Below are positions 32,779 through 35,155 of a stretch of 35,155 nucleotides of DNA, one piece after another. Under the pieces are notes generated by a model that ran no database searches, was not told the origin of the DNA, and was given only the letters and a program-made list of their open reading frames with translations. Numbering within the stretch: the first letter of the stretch is position 1; the number at the start of each line of letters is the position of its first letter. The stretch comes from an uncultured Oscillospiraceae bacterium. GTDB taxonomy: Bacteria > Bacillota_A > Clostridia > Oscillospirales > Acutalibacteraceae. Made by a program: the position numbers and the translations under genes. The stretch lies in contig CAJUTL010000015.1 in the NCBI GenBank assembly GCA_910589395.1, positions 33,662 to 68,816 on the forward strand, in the 5' to 3' direction.

Positions 32779-32824
32779 AAAAAGGGGCTGCCGCAAACGG
32801 TGTGTTTTGCAGCAGTCCCTTTTG
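32779..32824 (-). terminator. Terminator of the M3 peptidase gene
   Basis: AAAAAGGGGCTGCCGCAAA and TTTTGCAGCAGTCCCTTTT pair with small bulges. On the minus strand it ends GCCCCTTTTTCC, directly after the peptidase stop at 32837. Confidence 0.82.
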
Positions 32825-32836
32825 GGATATCGGTTT

Positions 32837-34528
32837 TTATTCTGTTACATGCGCCTCAGTCCATTGGAACGTCTTTTCACACACGGACTTGACGCAGTCC
32901 TCGTCCATGGGGGAGCGGAGATTTACCGCATGGGCCAGGTCGATAAAGGTTTTGGTGCCGCCAAGATTTACAAAGTCCATGTATTTTTCCCAGGCGGCCT
33001 TTCGGTCCTCCAGGGACAGGGCAAAGAACTGAAGAGACATGACCTGGGCCAGGCAGTAATCGATATAATAGAAGGGGCTGCCGTAAATGTGCATCTGCCG
33101 CTGCCAGCCTGCGCCCCGGGCATAGAAGGGGAGATTGTCAAAGTCGATATAAGGGCGGTAGCGCTTCTCCAGCCGCAGCCAAGTTTGATTCCGCTCCTCG
33201 GGGGTCAGTTCCGGGTGGGTGTACATTTCATATTGGAAATGGTCTACCAGGCAGCCGTAGGGAATGAAGATCAACGCGTCCTCCGCATGGGAAAGTTCGT
33301 ATTTGTCCGTCATGGGGCCGAAGAACAGGTGGTGCCAGGGGGCGGTCAAAAATTCCATGCTCATAGAGTGGGTCTCCGCGCCCTCCATGGTGGGGCAGCG
33401 CAAGGCGTCGATGGCAATGGTTTTGTGGGAGATATAGTCCGCAAAGGCATGGCCCGCCTCGTGGGTAAGCACGTCAACGTCTCCGGAGGTGCCGTTAAAA
33501 TTGGAGAAAATGAAGGGATAGCCGTAATCTGGCAGGCTGGTGCAGTAGCCGCCGGGAGCCTTGCCCTCCTTTGCCAGCACATCGAAGAGGTCATTTTCAA
33601 ACATCATGTGAATAAAGTCGGCGGTATCGGCGGAAAGCTCCTCATACATTTTTTGCCCCGCCGCCATGATCTCTTCGGGCGTGCCCTGGGGCTTGGCGGA
33701 GCCGCCCCGGAATTTCAGGGCGTTATCGTGGAACTTGAAATCGGAAATTCCCAGGCGCTTTGCCTGACGCTCCTTGACCTTCACCGTCAGCGGCACCAGG
33801 TCCCGCACTACCCGGTCCCGAAAGGCCGCCACATCTTCGGGGGAATAGCAGTTTCTCTGCAGGCGCAGGGCCGCCAGCTCCACATAGCTGGGAAGCCCCA
33901 GCTTTTTTGCCTGCTCGGTGCGGTTTTTCACCAGCTTGTCGTAAAGCTCGTCAAACTGCCGCCGATTCTCGTCAAAGAAGGTGCCCTCTGCCTCCAAGGC
34001 GGCCCGGCGGGTGGCGCGGTCCGCATGCTCCTTATAGGGCCCCAGCTGGGCGATGGTCAGGGTCTTGCCCTGGAAGGGCACCTGCGCGCTGGCATAGAGC
34101 TTCTGATATTCAGTGGTCAGCCGGTTTTCCTCCTGCATCAGGGGAATGATCTCCGGAGAGAAGGATCTCAGGTTCATTTCCAGGTTCTGGAACAGCAGAG
34201 GGCTTAAAGCCTTTTCCAGCTCTCCCCGGCAGGGAGAATCCACCAGTGCCCGGTGGAAGGCCTGGGTCTTTTCCTCTAAAAGGGGCTCCTGCTCATTGAT
34301 ATAAGCCGTTTCAGCGTCGTAAAACTCATCTCTGGTATCCACGCTGTTGCGGATCATACAGATGCTGGCCTGGGTGTAAATATGGTTCAGCAGAGTCTCT
34401 GCCTCTTTGTAGATCCCCAGCTGCTCCTTCGGGTCGGCGGACGCCTGAAGCCGGGCGGTCAGGGAATCCAGCTCCTGAAAGGCCGCCTGCATATCGGGCC
34501 GGGTGTAGGTCATTTCGGAAAATTTCAT
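32837..34528 (-). CDS. M3-family oligoendopeptidase (PepF-like)
   Basis: 563 aa from ATG 34528 (MKFSEMTYTRPDMQ), with AAAAAGGA upstream. The zinc site is H356-E-A-G-H360 in VLTHEAGHAFADY, with the third ligand glutamate in EGAETHSMSMEFL. The tail shows the substrate-binding GSPFYYIDYCLAQ and ARGAGWQRQMHIYG. M3 enzymes cut short peptides in the cytoplasm, and no signal peptide is seen. The gene stands alone, with a strong promoter and a terminator. Long open frames antisense to it are artefacts of codon composition. Confidence 0.94.
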   Translation of the reverse strand: MKFSEMTYTRPDMQAAFQELDSLTARLQASADPKEQLGIYKEAETLLNHIYTQASICMIRNSVDTRDEFYDAETAYINEQEPLLEEKTQAFHRALVDSPCRGELEKALSPLLFQNLEMNLRSFSPEIIPLMQEENRLTTEYQKLYASAQVPFQGKTLTIAQLGPYKEHADRATRRAALEAEGTFFDENRRQFDELYDKLVKNRTEQAKKLGLPSYVELAALRLQRNCYSPEDVAAFRDRVVRDLVPLTVKVKERQAKRLGISDFKFHDNALKFRGGSAKPQGTPEEIMAAGQKMYEELSADTADFIHMMFENDLFDVLAKEGKAPGGYCTSLPDYGYPFIFSNFNGTSGDVDVLTHEAGHAFADYISHKTIAIDALRCPTMEGAETHSMSMEFLTAPWHHLFFGPMTDKYELSHAEDALIFIPYGCLVDHFQYEMYTHPELTPEERNQTWLRLEKRYRPYIDFDNLPFYARGAGWQRQMHIYGSPFYYIDYCLAQVMSLQFFALSLEDRKAAWEKYMDFVNLGGTKTFIDLAHAVNLRSPMDEDCVKSVCEKTFQWTEAHVTE

Positions 34529-34648
34529 AGCTGCCACATCCTTTTTCATATAGTTGGGCAAGCGCGTTCCCCAAGATCCGGCGCTGCTCAGAGCTTTTTT
34601 ACTACCGGGGCGGAGCAAGCGGGGCCCCTGCCTTTTCCAGTTTCTTCC

Positions 34649-34677
34649 AGTATACCGCCGGAGCCGAGAGCAGTCAA
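34649..34677 (-). promoter_or_regulatory. Promoter of the M3 peptidase gene
   Basis: Minus-strand TTGACT (34672-34677) and TATACT (34649-34654) with the ideal 17-bp spacer. The 5' leader is about 115 nt and GC-rich; no known riboswitch is recognised in it. Confidence 0.82.
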
Positions 34678-34840
34678 GGCGAAAGAGGCGCTTTTTGCCC
34701 GTTTACAAAATATTAAGAGAAATTCCATGGAATGTTCAGCAAACCTTCACATTACGGGGGTATTCTATTACCGTAGTCAAGCGAGACTACGGATCGAAAT
34801 CTTTTTCATTACATCCTCATTTTTACTCCTTACTTCCTCT

Positions 34841-34888
34841 TGAAGGCCGCTTTTCCAAACAGGAAAGCGGCCTTCAACCTTTTCTTTT
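34841..34888 (+). terminator. Plus-strand terminator without an obvious upstream gene
   Basis: TTGAAGGCCGCTTTTCC and GGAAAGCGGCCTTCAA form a 16-bp stem with one bulged T, followed by CCTTTTCTTTTTT. The only plus-strand sequence before it since the M3 promoter is non-coding (34680-34840), which includes a hairpin CCGTAGTC-AAGCGA-GACTACGG at 34770-34791. This may mark the end of a small RNA. Confidence 0.7.
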
Positions 34889-34999
34889 TTGTGAGAAGAG
34901 GCGCTTTTCCAATTTTGAATAGAGATTGCTTCCTTCCAAAAGAAAAACAGAAAAGAACACCTTTTCTCGGAAAAATTGCAAAAAATTTTAGCGGAGGGC

Positions 35000-35028
35000 T
35001 TGACTTTCCCATGCTGTCAGGATATAAT
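35000..35028 (+). promoter_or_regulatory. Promoter of the tRNA-Thr gene
   Basis: TTGACT (35000-35005) and TATAAT (35023-35028), spacer 17 bp. Transcription would start near 35035 and include the duplicated tRNA fragment before the tRNA itself. Confidence 0.85.
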
Positions 35029-35048
35029 AATCAAGCGCTAAAAATTGT

Positions 35049-35072
35049 GCTGGTGCAGCTCAGTTGTGTAGA
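35049..35072 (+). repeat. Partial duplicate of the tRNA-Thr 5' end
   Basis: GCTGGTGCAGCTCAGTTG followed by TGTAGA matches the first ~24 nt of the downstream tRNA (acceptor strand and D-arm) with one substitution and one inserted base. It then diverges completely, so it cannot fold as a tRNA. Confidence 0.8.
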
Positions 35073-35104
35073 TACCCCTACCAACTTCGCACTCATTCAT
35101 ATTT

Positions 35105-35155
35105 GCTGGTGTAGCTCAGTTGGTAGAGCAGCTGATTTGTAATCAGCAGGTCGGG
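35105..35155 (+). tRNA. tRNA-Thr (anticodon TGT), cut by the window end
   Basis: Begins GCTGGTGTAGCTCAGTTGGT with a normal D-arm. The anticodon arm is GCTGA-TTTGTAA-TCAGC with anticodon TGT at 35138-35140, which reads ACA threonine codons. The T-arm and 3' acceptor strand lie beyond the window. Confidence 0.93.

Noticed and set aside
32807..34207. 466-aa ORF antisense to the M3 peptidase
   Set aside because: Shadow frame rich in valine, glycine and histidine; the peptidase frame has the HEAGH site.
34529..34645. T-box or other riboswitch in the M3 peptidase leader
   Set aside because: No T-box consensus, specifier stem or antiterminator could be recognised in the 115-nt leader.

Overview
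The window looks like a chromosomal segment from a fairly GC-rich low-oxygen Firmicute, most likely a Clostridia member of the Oscillospirales/Ruminococcaceae type. The basis is the rpsU - yqeG - M24 peptidase - efp - acidic zinc-ribbon gene order, AGGAGG ribosome binding sites, sigma-A promoters of the TTGACA-N17-TATAAT kind, a permuted GH3 glucosidase, GH125 and GH127 enzymes, and decayed interspersed repeats. No species is claimed.

Region 1 (1-11360): a complete type I-C CRISPR-Cas locus on the minus strand. One operon, cas3-cas5c-cas8c-cas7-cas4-cas1-cas2, starts at a clear promoter (11332-11359) and is tightly coupled by 1-11 bp overlaps. Downstream of cas2 lie an AT-rich leader and an array of 50 repeats of 33 bp with 49 complete spacers plus one cut by the window edge. 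Inside cas8c a perfect Shine-Dalgarno precedes an in-frame ATG, predicting the hidden small subunit Cas11c (119 aa). There is no cas6; Cas5c carries the repeat-cleaving residues. Several spacers read as pieces of phage replication proteins. Two spacers overlap on one target, and the older one shows that the newer one's protospacer was preceded by TTC, the known I-C PAM.

Region 2 (11640-14972, plus strand): housekeeping block with rpsU, yqeG, an M24 Xaa-Pro-type peptidase, efp and an acidic zinc-ribbon protein, with good promoters and terminators.

Region 3 (14973-18600): about 1 kb of decayed repeats, a truncated and frameshifted small gene abutting a 315-bp element with 22-bp terminal inverted repeats, then an IlvD/Edd-family dehydratase on the minus strand with a palindrome around its promoter. 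A ~100-bp repeat occurs in opposite orientation on both sides.

Region 4 (18560-24180, plus strand): aroD, a two-module AAA+ ATPase and a nitroreductase form an operon. A scar follows where a 5'-truncated AraC regulator and a 5'-truncated GH127 enzyme meet head to head, then a FemAB-type peptidoglycan aminoacyltransferase.

Region 5 (24200-29750): glycan degradation. A domain-permuted GH3 enzyme on the plus strand converges on a minus-strand set holding a small unknown ORF, a GH125 exo-alpha-mannosidase and a frameshifted PHP-domain phosphoesterase.

Region 6 (29840-35155): a BlaI/MecI-type repressor (minus) diverges from a MarR regulator - flavin reductase - PPOX-fold redox operon (plus), with several palindromic operator candidates between. 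After a repeat-rich gap comes an M3 oligoendopeptidase (minus), an orphan plus-strand terminator, and a tRNA-Thr(UGU) gene cut by the window end, preceded by a duplicated tRNA 5' piece.
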